DNA of 64,000 nucleotides from Soehngenia longivitae. GTDB lineage: Bacteria > Bacillota > Clostridia > Tissierellales > Tissierellaceae. Each line of letters starts with the position of its first letter. The stretch's first letter is position 1. A program made the translations under genes and the position numbers. Below, piece by piece: positions 39,566 through 49,384 of the stretch. The stretch is from the NCBI RefSeq assembly GCF_004684055.1, contig NZ_SRIB01000011.1, forward strand, positions 1-64,000, in the 5' to 3' direction. The notes beneath the pieces were generated by a model, which saw only the letters and a program-made list of their open reading frames with translations, ran no database searches and was not told the DNA's origin.

Positions 39566-40181
39566 AGGATTTTTATTAGTATTATCTGGTCCTTCTGGAA
39601 GCGGTAAAGGAACAGTTGGTAAAGCTCTAATGGAGAAAAGAAGCGATATTATGTTTTCGGTTTCTGTCACAACGAGGAAACCACGTGCTGGCGAAGAAAA
39701 TGGTAAAAACTACTATTTTGTTTCAGAAAAAGTATTTGAAGAAATGGTAAAAGATAATAAATTTTTAGAGTATGCATTAGTTCACAATAATTATTATGGA
39801 ACTCCAAAAGATTTCGTTTATGAACAAATCGAAAAAGGAGAAATAGTTCTTTTGGAAATAGATGTACAAGGAGCGTTACAAATTAAAAGGAATTGTAAAG
39901 ATGCTGTATTTATTTTTTTATTGCCACCAACTATGGATGAACTGAAAAATAGAATCGTAAAGAGAGGAACTGAAAGCGAAGAAGATATTAATACACGTTT
40001 TGAGAATGCATTCAAAGAACTAGATTTTGTTGGAGAATATGATTTCTTTGTTGTAAATGATAAAATAGAAAAAGCAGTTGAAGACATCGAAGCGATAATT
40101 CATGCTGAAAAACTGAGAGTAAAAAGACAAAAAGATATAAAACAAAAAATCATAAGTTTAGGAGGCATAATACATGAATAG
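39558..40181 (+). CDS. gmk: guanylate kinase
   Basis: 207 residues from ATG 39558, with GAGGGTGA just upstream; the longer in-frame start at 39522 would lie deep in remA. P-loop GPSGSGKGT (about 10-18), the GMP-binding [19 protein letters not shown], and [13 protein letters not shown] are standard. It converts GMP to GDP. Coupled by 8-nt overlaps to remA and rpoZ. As ppGpp inhibits Gmk in Firmicutes, its pairing with rpoZ is of interest. Confidence 0.97.
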   Translation: MSKGFLLVLSGPSGSGKGTVGKALMEKRSDIMFSVSVTTRKPRAGEENGKNYYFVSEKVFEEMVKDNKFLEYALVHNNYYGTPKDFVYEQIEKGEIVLLEIDVQGALQIKRNCKDAVFIFLLPPTMDELKNRIVKRGTESEEDINTRFENAFKELDFVGEYDFFVVNDKIEKAVEDIEAIIHAEKLRVKRQKDIKQKIISLGGIIHE

Positions 40182-40380
40182 AAATTTAGATGATTTTTTA
40201 AATAGTTGTGATAATAAATATGTTTTAGCCACTGTTGCAGCTAAACGAGCAAGACAAATAATTGATGGATCAAAACCTAGAGTAAATTCTGAATCTAATA
40301 AGCCGGTATGTATAGCACTTGAGGAAATTACAGCTGGGAAAGTTAAATATGAAATTCCAACCCAATATACAAGTAAGTAG
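40174..40380 (+). CDS. rpoZ: RNA polymerase omega subunit
   Basis: 68 residues, starting inside gmk after TTAGGAGG. The short omega pattern is visible: NKYVLATVAAKRARQIIDGSKPR, followed by KPVCIALEEITAGKVKYEI. Omega helps RNA polymerase assembly. gmk-rpoZ order is almost universal. coaBC follows immediately. Confidence 0.96.
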   Translation: MNRNLDDFLNSCDNKYVLATVAAKRARQIIDGSKPRVNSESNKPVCIALEEITAGKVKYEIPTQYTSK

Positions 40381-40389
40381 GTGATAATT

Positions 40390-41589
40390 ATGCTTGATAA
40401 CAAAAACATAATCGTAGGTGTAACAGGTGGAATTGCAATATATAAAACCTTAGACTTAATTAGCAAACTAAAGAAAGAGAATGCAAATATTGAAGTCATA
40501 GTGACAAAAGCGGCTACTGAGTTTATTACACCGTTAACATTTCAAACAATGTCACAAAATAAAGTTCATTTTGATATGTTTGGTTTAGTAAATGAAATGG
40601 AAATTGAACACATTTCATTGGCAAAAAAAGCTGATGTTATACTAGTAGCACCGGCAACTGCAAATACTTTAGGTAAGATAGCAAATGGGATAGCTGATAA
40701 TCTGTTAACTACAGTGATAATGGCTACCAATAAAAAAGTTGTTTTTGCGCCAGCTATGAATACACAAATGTATAAGAATCCTATTGTACAAAATAATATT
40801 ATTAAATTAAAGGAATTAGGATATGAATTTATAAACCCTGGAGAAGGAAGACTAGCTTGTGGAGATGAAGGTACAGGTAAAATGGCTGAACCTATTCAAA
40901 TAATCGAATATCTTAAAAACTTGTTCACTGAAAAAGACTTGATTGGTAAAAAAATCATTGTGACAGCCGGTCCAACACAGGAAGCCATTGATCCTGTTCG
41001 CTATATTACAAATAGGTCTAGTGGGAAAATGGGATATGCGATAGCAAAAGAAGCGAGTAGAAGAGGTGCTGATGTCATTCTGATAGCAGGACCAACAGAT
41101 TTAGAGGTTCCAGATGGAGTAAAATTTGAAAGAATAATCACTACTCAAGAAATGTTAGAGAAGATAAACCTATATTTTGACGATGCTGACGTGCTAGTAA
41201 AAGCTGCGGCTCCTTCAGACTATAAGCCTACACATTTTTCAGATAAAAAAATTAAAAAGGAAACCGGGATAGATAAATTAGAAATAGATTTTGAGAAAAA
41301 TCCAGATATAGCTGCTTATTTTGGGGCTAGAAAAAAGAATAACCAATTAATAGTAGGATTTGCCGCTGAAACAGATGACTTATATGAAAATGCAACAAAA
41401 AAAATACAATCGAAAAACCTTGACTTCATAGTTGCAAATGACGTTACAATGGAAGGTGCAGGGTTCGAAGTTGACACTAACATTGTTTCAATAATATATA
41501 AAGATGGAACTATAGAGAATTTACCAATCATGGAAAAAAGTGAATTGGCAAAGATTATTATTGACAAAATAAAGAATATATTAGAATAA
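40390..41589 (+). CDS. coaBC: bifunctional phosphopantothenoylcysteine decarboxylase/synthetase
   Basis: 399 residues from ATG 40390; the in-frame GTG 40381 belongs to the TAGGTGAT SD. The CoaC flavoprotein half (about 1-190) shows VGVTGGIAIYKTLDL, FAPAMNTQMYKNPIVQ and the GRLACGDEGTGKM substrate clamp. The CoaB half (about 190-399) shows VTAGPTQEAIDPVRYITNRSSGKMGYAIA and the KAAAPSDY motif. It turns phosphopantothenate into phosphopantetheine in coenzyme A synthesis; coaD, the next enzyme, is at 59424. Its stop is inside a 34-nt palindrome. Confidence 0.97.
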   Translation: MLDNKNIIVGVTGGIAIYKTLDLISKLKKENANIEVIVTKAATEFITPLTFQTMSQNKVHFDMFGLVNEMEIEHISLAKKADVILVAPATANTLGKIANGIADNLLTTVIMATNKKVVFAPAMNTQMYKNPIVQNNIIKLKELGYEFINPGEGRLACGDEGTGKMAEPIQIIEYLKNLFTEKDLIGKKIIVTAGPTQEAIDPVRYITNRSSGKMGYAIAKEASRRGADVILIAGPTDLEVPDGVKFERIITTQEMLEKINLYFDDADVLVKAAAPSDYKPTHFSDKKIKKETGIDKLEIDFEKNPDIAAYFGARKKNNQLIVGFAAETDDLYENATKKIQSKNLDFIVANDVTMEGAGFEVDTNIVSIIYKDGTIENLPIMEKSELAKIIIDKIKNILE

Positions 41590-41614
41590 AGCTAGTTAAC
41601 TAGCTTTATTCTAA
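41581..41614 (+). repeat. perfect 34-nt palindrome between coaBC and priA
   Basis: TTAGAATAAAGCTAGTT (41581-41597) followed directly by its exact reverse complement (41598-41614). It contains the coaBC stop (41587-41589) and ends about 4 nt before the priA SD (AAAGGAAGTG). There is no T tract after it, so it is not a classical terminator. An RNA stability or processing element, or a protein-binding palindrome, are alternatives. Confidence 0.8.
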
Positions 41615-41634
41615 TATAAAGGAAGTGTGATAAG

Positions 41635-44079
41635 TTGACACTATTAGATGTTGTCCTGTTTAGTAAAACTAAATCCTTGGACAGAACTTTTACATATAAA
41701 GTAGATAATGAAATGGCTAATAAAATTTCTATTGGATCGAGAGTATTAGTCCCATTTGGAAAATCAAATACACCAACTATTGGAGTAATTATTAATATAA
41801 ATTCCAAATATCTTGATTTAGAAATATTAGATAGTGTAAAAAAAATATATTTAGTTATTGATGATACTTCTTTAATTACAAAAAATCAAATTGAACTAGC
41901 AATGTGGATAAAAAATGAGTATCTTTCTACATATATAGATGCTTTATCATTATTTTTACCTCCATCCGATATAAAAAGTATAAAATTGTATTATAGTATC
42001 AATAAAAAATTAAATTATATCCCTTCAAAAGATGATATTGAAATTATTAGAGCGTTCAAATCAAGTGATATTATTGAAGCAAGCAAATTATATAAATCAT
42101 TTGGGAAAAAAGTTCAAAAGCAATTGGATAAACTAACTGATGACTTAGCATTAGAATTAAAATTTATAGTTTATAAAAATAAAAATGAAAAATTTGTGAA
42201 ATTTTATTCTAAATCAAAAGATTATACTGTTGAAGAGGGGCTGAAGTTGTTATCCAAGAATGCTAACAAGCAAAGAGATATTTGGTCAAGTGAGTGGAAA
42301 AAGCAAGAAATGTCACTAAATGAGTTAATAACTAAATTTAATACTTCAAGTAATGCCGTAAATAAACTTGTTGAAAAAAAATTGTTGATTGAGAGTAATA
42401 AAATTTTGTCAAATAAAACTATAAAATCAGATATCACATCTTACAATAAACATGTATTAAACGAGGAACAAAAAAATGCTTATGATAGGATTATCAAAAG
42501 TGACAATAATTTTTTTCTACTTCACGGTATCACAGGAAGTGGTAAAACTGAGGTGTATTTGCAATTAGTTGAACAAATGGTAAAATTAAATAAGGGTTCT
42601 ATTATATTAGTCCCTGAAATATCACTAACACCTCAAACTATCGAGAGATTTGTTGGCAGATTTGGTGATAGAGTTGCGGTATTGCATAGCAAACTTACTG
42701 CATCACAAAGACTTGATCAATGGAACAAGATTAAAAAAAATGAGTTAGATATAGTCATTGGAGCAAGATCGGCAATTTTTGCACCTATAAATAATCTAGG
42801 AATGATAATAATTGATGAAGAACATGAAAATAGTTATAAATCAACAATCGATCCTAAATATAATACTATTGATGTAGCTAAAAAAAGATGCCTGCTAGAA
42901 GGAAGTAAGTTAGTTCTTGGATCAGCTACTCCTTCGATTGAAAGCTATCATAATGCTAAAAATTCAGCATATGAACTATTAGAAATAAAAAATCGGATAG
43001 AATATGCTTCATTACCGGAAATTAAGGTTGTAGATATGAGGGAAGAGTTAAACACAGGGAATATGTCAATATTCAGCAGATCATTATACGAAGGAATTAT
43101 ATCAGCTTTGAAAAGAAAAGAACAAGTAATATTATTTCTTAATAAAAGAGGTTATTCAAGTTTTGTTTCTTGCAGAAATTGTGGTTATGTTATAAAATGT
43201 GATAGTTGTGACGTAAGCATGACAGTCCATAAACAAAAAAACAAACTAGTATGTCATTATTGTGGAAAAACTAAAAAGCATCCAAGCATATGTCCAAATT
43301 GTGGTAGTGATAAGTTCAAACAGTTTGGCATTGGAACAGAAAAATTAGAAGAGCTAACAAAAAAAGTTTTTCCTTATGCAAGGGTGAAAAGAGCTGACAG
43401 TGACACTGTAAATCAGCGAGATGATTATCAAAATATTTATAAAGCAATGAAATCTAATGATATAGACATACTAATAGGTACCCAAATGATATCAAAAGGA
43501 TTTGATTTTCCTAATGTTTCACTCGTAGGTGTAGTTGCAGCTGATAGTACGATATTTTTACCAGATTATAGGTCAGCTGAAAGGTCTTTTCAGCTGATAA
43601 CACAAGTATCAGGAAGAGCTGGCAGAGGTAGAGTTAGAGGCAATGTAATAGTTCAAACTTATAATCCTGATCATTACAGTATTAAATATGCAAAAGAATA
43701 CGACTATGAAAATTTTTATAATTTGGAAATAAAATTGCGTAAAGAATTTCAATATCCTCCATTTGTAGATATTATCTTAATAACAATTTATGGGCCAAGC
43801 CTGAATGAAGTAAAATCTGAAATGGAAGAATATTATGATGAATTTATTTTTATTTTAAAAAATAAACAAAAAAATATATCAATGATAGGGAAACCTCATA
43901 TTGCACCAATAGAAAAAATTAACAATAATTACAGATATCAATTAATTATTAAATTTGACCATTCGGAAAAAGATGAGTTATTAAAATACGTAGAGTGGGT
44001 ATTTATAATAAATAGAAACAAAAAAGGATACAAATGCAACAAAATTAGCATTGACATAGATCCAGTAAGTACTTTATAG
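41635..44079 (+). CDS. priA: primosomal protein N' (PriA helicase)
   Basis: 814 residues, TTG 41635 after AAGGAAGTG. N-terminal 3'-end-binding domain (about 1-110), a winged-helix region, helicase Walker A GITGSGKTEVYLQ (about 301-313), DEEH box (IIDEEHENSYK), and the zinc-binding insert with paired CxxC motifs (CRNCGYVIKCDSCDVSM, CHYCGK, CPNCG). Helicase C-terminal motifs include GTQMISKGFDFPNV and SGRAGRG. PriA restarts stalled replication forks. It heads the def-fmt-rsmB group. Confidence 0.97.
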   Translation: MTLLDVVLFSKTKSLDRTFTYKVDNEMANKISIGSRVLVPFGKSNTPTIGVIININSKYLDLEILDSVKKIYLVIDDTSLITKNQIELAMWIKNEYLSTYIDALSLFLPPSDIKSIKLYYSINKKLNYIPSKDDIEIIRAFKSSDIIEASKLYKSFGKKVQKQLDKLTDDLALELKFIVYKNKNEKFVKFYSKSKDYTVEEGLKLLSKNANKQRDIWSSEWKKQEMSLNELITKFNTSSNAVNKLVEKKLLIESNKILSNKTIKSDITSYNKHVLNEEQKNAYDRIIKSDNNFFLLHGITGSGKTEVYLQLVEQMVKLNKGSIILVPEISLTPQTIERFVGRFGDRVAVLHSKLTASQRLDQWNKIKKNELDIVIGARSAIFAPINNLGMIIIDEEHENSYKSTIDPKYNTIDVAKKRCLLEGSKLVLGSATPSIESYHNAKNSAYELLEIKNRIEYASLPEIKVVDMREELNTGNMSIFSRSLYEGIISALKRKEQVILFLNKRGYSSFVSCRNCGYVIKCDSCDVSMTVHKQKNKLVCHYCGKTKKHPSICPNCGSDKFKQFGIGTEKLEELTKKVFPYARVKRADSDTVNQRDDYQNIYKAMKSNDIDILIGTQMISKGFDFPNVSLVGVVAADSTIFLPDYRSAERSFQLITQVSGRAGRGRVRGNVIVQTYNPDHYSIKYAKEYDYENFYNLEIKLRKEFQYPPFVDIILITIYGPSLNEVKSEMEEYYDEFIFILKNKQKNISMIGKPHIAPIEKINNNYRYQLIIKFDHSEKDELLKYVEWVFIINRNKKGYKCNKISIDIDPVSTL

Positions 44080-44095
44080 GAGGAAAAAGTTAAAA

Positions 44096-44569
44096 ATGGC
44101 TATTAGAAATATAAGAATAGAGGGGGACCCTATTCTTCGCAAAAAATCCAAAGAAATTAAAATGATTGATGAAAAAATTATACAATTAGCTCAAGATATG
44201 ATAGAGACAATGAGGAGTGCAAAAGGTCTTGGATTAGCAGCACCACAAGTAGGGATATTAAAAAGAATTATTGTTTTGGAAGAAGAGGACAATCCAACAA
44301 TTGCAATTAATCCTAAGATAATTCACTCTGAAGGGGAAATAACAGATATAGAAGGATGTTTATCTATACCTGGTTATTCAGGTTATGTAAAAAGAGCTGA
44401 AAAAATTGTAGTAGAATACATTGATGAGAATAATAATAATATAAAAAGAGAAGTTTCTGGATATCTAGCAAGGGCATTTATGCATGAAATCGACCATCTT
44501 GATGGTATCTTATATATAGACAAAGCAGAAAAAATCTATAAAGATACAGAAGATGAGGTAGGTGTATAA
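44096..44569 (+). CDS. def: peptide deformylase
   Basis: 157 residues. Motif 1 GLGLAAPQVG (about 43-52), motif 2 EGCLSIPG with the metal Cys, and motif 3 HEIDHLDG with two metal His and the catalytic Glu are all intact. It removes the N-formyl group from nascent proteins at the ribosome. AGGAGG (44079-44084) precedes the ATG. fmt, which adds the formyl group to tRNA, follows after 2 nt. Confidence 0.98.
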   Translation: MAIRNIRIEGDPILRKKSKEIKMIDEKIIQLAQDMIETMRSAKGLGLAAPQVGILKRIIVLEEEDNPTIAINPKIIHSEGEITDIEGCLSIPGYSGYVKRAEKIVVEYIDENNNNIKREVSGYLARAFMHEIDHLDGILYIDKAEKIYKDTEDEVGV

Positions 44570-44571
44570 AT

Positions 44572-45498
44572 TTGAAAATTGTTTTTATGGGCACATCGGA
44601 ATTTGCAGTTAAGCCACTAAAAAAACTTAAAGAAGCTGGCCATGATATTTTACTAGTCATTACTCAACCAGACAAGCGTAAGGGTAGAGGAAAGGTTTTT
44701 CATTCTTCGCCTGTAAAAAAAGTGGCTAGTGAACTAGGGTTAGTTGTTTATCAGCCAACAAATATTAATAGCGATGAATCGGTTAAAACAATAGCTGAAT
44801 TAAAACCTGATTTTTTAGTGGTTATAGCTTATGGACAAATTTTAAAAAATGAATTATTAGGGATAGCAAAATATGAAAATATTAACATACATGCGTCTCT
44901 ATTGCCTAAATATAGAGGAGCAGCCCCTATTAATTGGGCAATTGCAAATGGAGAAACAGTTACTGGGGTAACATCAATGAAAATAACAAAAGGACTTGAT
45001 TCAGGCCCGATTTTATTACAACGAGAATTGCCTATCTTAGAAAGTGATGATTCTATATCATTATCAGATAAGCTTTCTGAAATGGGTGCAGAAATATTAA
45101 TTGAAACTATAAACTTAATATTAACCGGTAAAGCTGTATATATTGAACAAGATAATTCTCTTTCATCATATGCCCCAATATTAACTAAAGAAATTGGCAA
45201 AATTGATTGGGGTTGGGATATAATTAGAATAAAAAATCATGTACGGGCTTTTAAACCTTGGCCTGGATCATATTTTTATTATGATGATCAGATCGTTAAA
45301 GTGAATAGTATTGATGCAATAGAAACAAATCATGATCTCATTGTAGGAACTATATATAAAATTGATAATGATGGTATATGGGTTGCTGCAAAAAATGGGT
45401 TTATTATTATAAAAGAGCTTCAATTTCCAGGAAAAAAAATGATGCTAACAAGCGAATATCTTAAAGGTAATCGCATAGAAATTGGTAAAATTGTGTAA
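44572..45498 (+). CDS. fmt: methionyl-tRNA formyltransferase
   Basis: 308 residues, TTG 44572 with TAGGTG upstream inside def. MKIVFMGTSEFAV opens it. The catalytic domain has INIHASLLPKYRGAAPINWAI (HxSLLPxxRGxAPI) and GVTSMKITKGLDSGPIL. A C-terminal OB domain (about 205-300) includes RIKNHVRAFKPWPGSYF. It formylates initiator Met-tRNA using 10-formyl-THF. Confidence 0.97.
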   Translation: MKIVFMGTSEFAVKPLKKLKEAGHDILLVITQPDKRKGRGKVFHSSPVKKVASELGLVVYQPTNINSDESVKTIAELKPDFLVVIAYGQILKNELLGIAKYENINIHASLLPKYRGAAPINWAIANGETVTGVTSMKITKGLDSGPILLQRELPILESDDSISLSDKLSEMGAEILIETINLILTGKAVYIEQDNSLSSYAPILTKEIGKIDWGWDIIRIKNHVRAFKPWPGSYFYYDDQIVKVNSIDAIETNHDLIVGTIYKIDNDGIWVAAKNGFIIIKELQFPGKKMMLTSEYLKGNRIEIGKIV

Positions 45499-45517
45499 AT
45501 ATGAAAGGATGATAAAT

Positions 45518-46204
45518 ATGTTTTCTTATACAGGATATTACAGTTCATGGTTTATATTTGTATTACCTGCAATTCTGTTTGCTACTTATGCACAAATGAA
45601 AATAAGTTCTTCATATAAGAAGTATTCTAAAATACCTAGTAAATCTGGGCTTACTGGTGCACAAGTCGCAAGATACATTCTCGATAAAAATGGACTAAAT
45701 GAAGTCAGAATAGAACAAGTAAGAGGGGTGCTTACAGATCATTACGATCCGCGTGCTAGAGTATTGAGATTATCTCCAGAGGTATATTCGGGATCGAGTA
45801 TAGCATCTGTTAGTGTTGCATCTCATGAGGTAGGACATGCAATACAGCACCAAGATGGTTATTTTCCTCTCATCCTAAGAAATACTATTGCTCCAATTGC
45901 TATGTTTGGATCTAATTTAGTATGGATTTTTATAATATTAGGATTTATCTTTAGCCCGTTTTTTATAAATTTAGGGATTGCGTTATTTATAGCTGCTGTT
46001 CTGTTCCAAATAGTAACATTACCTGTTGAATTTAATGCAAGCAGAAGAGCATTACAACAGCTCGAAAATGGTATCATTTCAAGAGATCAAATAGATCAGG
46101 CTGAGAGCATGTTAAAGGCAGCAGCATTAACATATGTAGCAGCAACTTTGGTAGCAATATCCGAGTTACTTAGATTGCTAGCTATTACTAATAGGCGTAG
46201 ATAA
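45518..46204 (+). CDS. neutral zinc metallopeptidase, YugP type
   Basis: 228 residues from ATG 45518, eight bases after AAAGGA; another in-frame ATG at 45509 overlaps that SD. The membrane protein has an N-terminal helix, RVLRLSPEVYSGSSIASVSVASHEVGHAIQH with the HEVGH zinc motif, then two membrane helices and LPVEFNASRRAL, where a further Glu may be the third ligand. The family (DUF2268-unrelated, Zn-dependent YugP) is common beside fmt-rsmB in Firmicutes; its substrates are unknown. It would act at the membrane. Confidence 0.92.
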   Translation: MFSYTGYYSSWFIFVLPAILFATYAQMKISSSYKKYSKIPSKSGLTGAQVARYILDKNGLNEVRIEQVRGVLTDHYDPRARVLRLSPEVYSGSSIASVSVASHEVGHAIQHQDGYFPLILRNTIAPIAMFGSNLVWIFIILGFIFSPFFINLGIALFIAAVLFQIVTLPVEFNASRRALQQLENGIISRDQIDQAESMLKAAALTYVAATLVAISELLRLLAITNRRR

Positions 46205-46225
46205 ATAATTATTAAGGATTGAGAT

Positions 46226-47566
46226 ATGACAAACACTAGAGAAATCATATTAAATATATTAAACGAATCTTTTGATAATTTTAATTTTCAAAAAAATACA
46301 ATTGAGAATTATTTAATTAATATTGAAAACCAAAATGATAATAGATTAATAAAGGAAACAGTATATGGAATAGTTAAAAACTTAACATTAATAGACGATA
46401 TAATTGATAGTTACTCAAAAATAAAAATTAAAAAATTGCATAAAATAGTTTTAAATTGTTTAAGAATAGGTGTTTATCAAATAATTTATCTTGATAGAGT
46501 GCCAAGTTATGCAATAATAAATGACTGTGTGAATTTAGTAAAAAAGTACACTCATGTAGGGAACGCAAAATTTGTAAATGCGATACTTAGAAATATAAAT
46601 TCCGACAAAGAAAATATAAAAGAGAGTTATTCTAAATTAAATTTAAATTACAACACATTGGCGTTACTCTACTCTTTTCCAGAATATATCGTAAAGAAGT
46701 GGGCCGATGATTATGGTATTGAGTTTACTCAATATTTACTAGATAGTCTAAATTCTAAACCTAAACTAAATATTAGGGCAAATACGCTTAAAACAACACG
46801 GGACAACCTAAAAGGTTTACTAATGAAGAGGGGTTATGATTTAGAGGAAACCAAGTATTCATCTGTTGGATTAGTAGTTCATAATCCTGATAATTTATTC
46901 AAGACACTTGAATTTATTAACGGCTATTTTACAGTACAGGATGAAAGTAGTATGCTCGTAACTGAGATTGCTGGTCCTAAGGAAAAAACATTGATTTTAG
47001 ACATGTGTGCTGCTCCTGGCGGGAAATCCACTCATATTGCCGAGTATCTAAGAGATAATGCTACAATCATAGCTAGGGATAAGAGTAGTAATAAAGTTCA
47101 GCTGATAAAACAGAATATTGAAAGATTAAATTTAAAATCAATAAGAACAGAGATTTTTGATGCGACAAAATTAGATAATGAATTGATAAATAAGGTTGAT
47201 TATTGTTTTGTTGACGCACCTTGTTCTGGTTTGGGTTTAATAAGGCGAAAACCTGATATAAAATGGAATAGGACTATAGAAAATATAAAGGAACTAATTG
47301 AACTTCAATCGGAAATATTAGATGTGGCTTCGAAATATGTTAAAATTGATGGTGAATTGATCTACAGTACTTGTACAATAAATGATGATGAAAACATCGC
47401 ACAGATAAAAAACTTCTTAATAAATCATCCAAATTATATTTTGGTCGAGTTTGATAATAGATTTTATGAATTATTCAATACAGCCAAAGATGGATATGTT
47501 CAATTATTTCCAAATGTTCATGGTACAGATGGATTTTTTATAGCAAAGTTAAAAAGAGTGGTTTAA
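46226..47566 (+). CDS. rsmB: 16S rRNA (cytosine967-C5)-methyltransferase RsmB
   Basis: 446 residues. An N-terminal NusB-like domain (about 1-140, IVLNCLRIGVYQIIYLDRVPSYAIINDCVNLVKKY) precedes the methyltransferase: the SAM site MCAAPGGKSTHIAE, motif IV DAPCSGLGLIRRKPDIKWN with catalytic-site Cys, and STCTINDDEN with the nucleophile Cys. The SD (AAGGATTGAG) is moderate. It modifies the decoding region of 16S rRNA. Confidence 0.97.
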   Translation: MTNTREIILNILNESFDNFNFQKNTIENYLINIENQNDNRLIKETVYGIVKNLTLIDDIIDSYSKIKIKKLHKIVLNCLRIGVYQIIYLDRVPSYAIINDCVNLVKKYTHVGNAKFVNAILRNINSDKENIKESYSKLNLNYNTLALLYSFPEYIVKKWADDYGIEFTQYLLDSLNSKPKLNIRANTLKTTRDNLKGLLMKRGYDLEETKYSSVGLVVHNPDNLFKTLEFINGYFTVQDESSMLVTEIAGPKEKTLILDMCAAPGGKSTHIAEYLRDNATIIARDKSSNKVQLIKQNIERLNLKSIRTEIFDATKLDNELINKVDYCFVDAPCSGLGLIRRKPDIKWNRTIENIKELIELQSEILDVASKYVKIDGELIYSTCTINDDENIAQIKNFLINHPNYILVEFDNRFYELFNTAKDGYVQLFPNVHGTDGFFIAKLKRVV

Positions 47567-47594
47567 TACAAGCATTTACTGGAAAGGGATTAAA

Positions 47595-48635
47595 TTGAAA
47601 AAAGAATTGAATGGAATATCTTACAATGATTTAGAAAAAGAAATAATTTCACTTGGAATTGAAAAGTATCGAACAAAACAAATATTTGATTTTGTTCACA
47701 ACAAGAAAATTGATAATTTCAATGAAATAACAAATATACCAAAAAAATTGAGAGAAGTATTAGATGAAAATTATATCTTAAATAAAATAAAAATATATGA
47801 TGTATTTAAATCTGGCGAAGATGATACTATAAAATTTCTATTTTTATTAAACGATGGGAATATTATAGAAAGTGTAATAATGAAGTATAAATATGGCTAT
47901 TCTCAGTGCATATCAACTCAGGTTGGATGCAAAATGGGATGTGAGTTTTGTGCATCAACAAAAGAAGGATTTATAAGGAATCTTACTGCAGCGGAAATAT
48001 TAGATCAAGTATATTGTGCTGAAGATTATATAGATATTAAAGTAAAAAACATAGTTTTAATGGGAAGCGGAGAGCCCTTAGATAATTATTCCAATGTACT
48101 TGATTTTATAAAGCTAATAAGCGATAAAAATGGACATAATACGAGCTTGAGACATATTACTTTATCTACTTGTGGAGTTGCAGATAAAATTATAGAATTG
48201 GCAAATGAAAATCTTCCAATAACTTTATCATTATCCTTACATTCTCCATTTGATGATAGAAGACAGTTGATAATGCCAATTGCGAAAAAATACAAGATAA
48301 AAAATATTATGGAAGCAGTAAGATATTATTATAAAAAGACAAATAGAAGAATTACTTTTGAATATACATTGATTGATGGGTTTAACAATAGACTAGAAGA
48401 TGCAAATGAGCTTAAATCATTAATAAAAGATTTAGATGTTCATATCAATCTCATAACACTAAATCCGATAAAAGAGTTTAATTATGGTAATAATGCAAAC
48501 CCAGAAATTGAAAAGTTTTACAATATCTTAATAAAGAAAGGATTAAAAGTGACTATACGCAGAGAGATGGGCTCTGATATAAGTGCTTCTTGTGGGCAAC
48601 TAAAGAGAAGCGTAATCACTAGAAAAGAGGAGTGA
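47595..48635 (+). CDS. rlmN: dual-specificity rRNA/tRNA adenine-C2 methyltransferase RlmN
   Basis: 346 residues, TTG 47595 after AAAGGGATT. The radical SAM motif CKMGCEFC (Cys112, 116, 119), MGSGEPLDNY, and the C-terminal methyl-carrying Cys in SDISASCGQLKRS are present, with the FVHNKKIDNFNEITNIPKKLRE N-terminal substrate part. RlmN methylates A2503 of 23S rRNA and A37 of some tRNAs. It sits between rsmB and the prpC-pknB pair, a standard order. Confidence 0.97.
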   Translation: MKKELNGISYNDLEKEIISLGIEKYRTKQIFDFVHNKKIDNFNEITNIPKKLREVLDENYILNKIKIYDVFKSGEDDTIKFLFLLNDGNIIESVIMKYKYGYSQCISTQVGCKMGCEFCASTKEGFIRNLTAAEILDQVYCAEDYIDIKVKNIVLMGSGEPLDNYSNVLDFIKLISDKNGHNTSLRHITLSTCGVADKIIELANENLPITLSLSLHSPFDDRRQLIMPIAKKYKIKNIMEAVRYYYKKTNRRITFEYTLIDGFNNRLEDANELKSLIKDLDVHINLITLNPIKEFNYGNNANPEIEKFYNILIKKGLKVTIRREMGSDISASCGQLKRSVITRKEE

Positions 48636-48640
48636 TTTGT

Positions 48641-49372
48641 TTGAAAGTTGGATTCTCAACAGATACTGGAAATGTAAGGTTAATAAATCAAGATAGTTTA
48701 TTTGTCTCAAACTTCCACGATTCGTTTCCTTTGTTTATTGTAGCTGATGGAATGGGTGGACATAATGCTGGTGAAGTTGCGAGTAAGCTAGCAGTTAAGA
48801 AAGTTGAAGAAATATTTAAAGAAAAGTATACTACTTTTAGTAAAATAGAAGATGTGGAAGAAACTATTAAAAATTCTGTCATGGAAGCAAATAATTATAT
48901 TTGCGAGCAATCAAGATTAGATTCGAATTTATTTGGCATGGGAACTACTTTGACATTGGGATTTTTATTTAAAAATATTTTTATAATAGGACATGTTGGA
49001 GACAGCAGAGCTTATATAATTCACAATAGTTCAATCAAGCAGCTTACTGAAGATCATTCTTTAGTAAGGAAATTAGTTTCAGAAGGAAGAATCACAGAAA
49101 CAGAAGCTGAAAATCATCCTCAAAAAAATATAATTACTAGAGCAGTTGGCACAGACAATAACATAGAAGTTGATATAATAGAAATTCAAGTTTCAACTGG
49201 TGATATAATTTTTATTTGCAGTGACGGACTGACAAATATGGTGAAAAAAGACAAATTATTCGAGATTTTTACAAATACTGAAGATATTCAAATTGCTTGT
49301 GATGAATGTGTTAGATTAGCAAAAGCAAATGGTGGATACGACAATATAACTGTGATTGGTATAAGATTTTAG
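48641..49372 (+). CDS. prpC: PP2C-type Ser/Thr protein phosphatase
   Basis: 243 residues, TTG 48641, six bases after GAGGAGTG (48627-48634); GTG 48632 lies inside that SD. Motifs of bacterial PP2C are all present: GNVRLINQDSL, FIVADGMGGHNAGEVAS with metal Asp, GTTLT, GHVGDSRAYI, SDGLTNMV and GGYDNITVI. It dephosphorylates the targets of the neighbouring PASTA kinase. The pair forms a switch for wall synthesis and growth control. Confidence 0.97.
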   Translation: MKVGFSTDTGNVRLINQDSLFVSNFHDSFPLFIVADGMGGHNAGEVASKLAVKKVEEIFKEKYTTFSKIEDVEETIKNSVMEANNYICEQSRLDSNLFGMGTTLTLGFLFKNIFIIGHVGDSRAYIIHNSSIKQLTEDHSLVRKLVSEGRITETEAENHPQKNIITRAVGTDNNIEVDIIEIQVSTGDIIFICSDGLTNMVKKDKLFEIFTNTEDIQIACDECVRLAKANGGYDNITVIGIRF

Positions 49373-49384
49373 TGAGGTGAAAAG

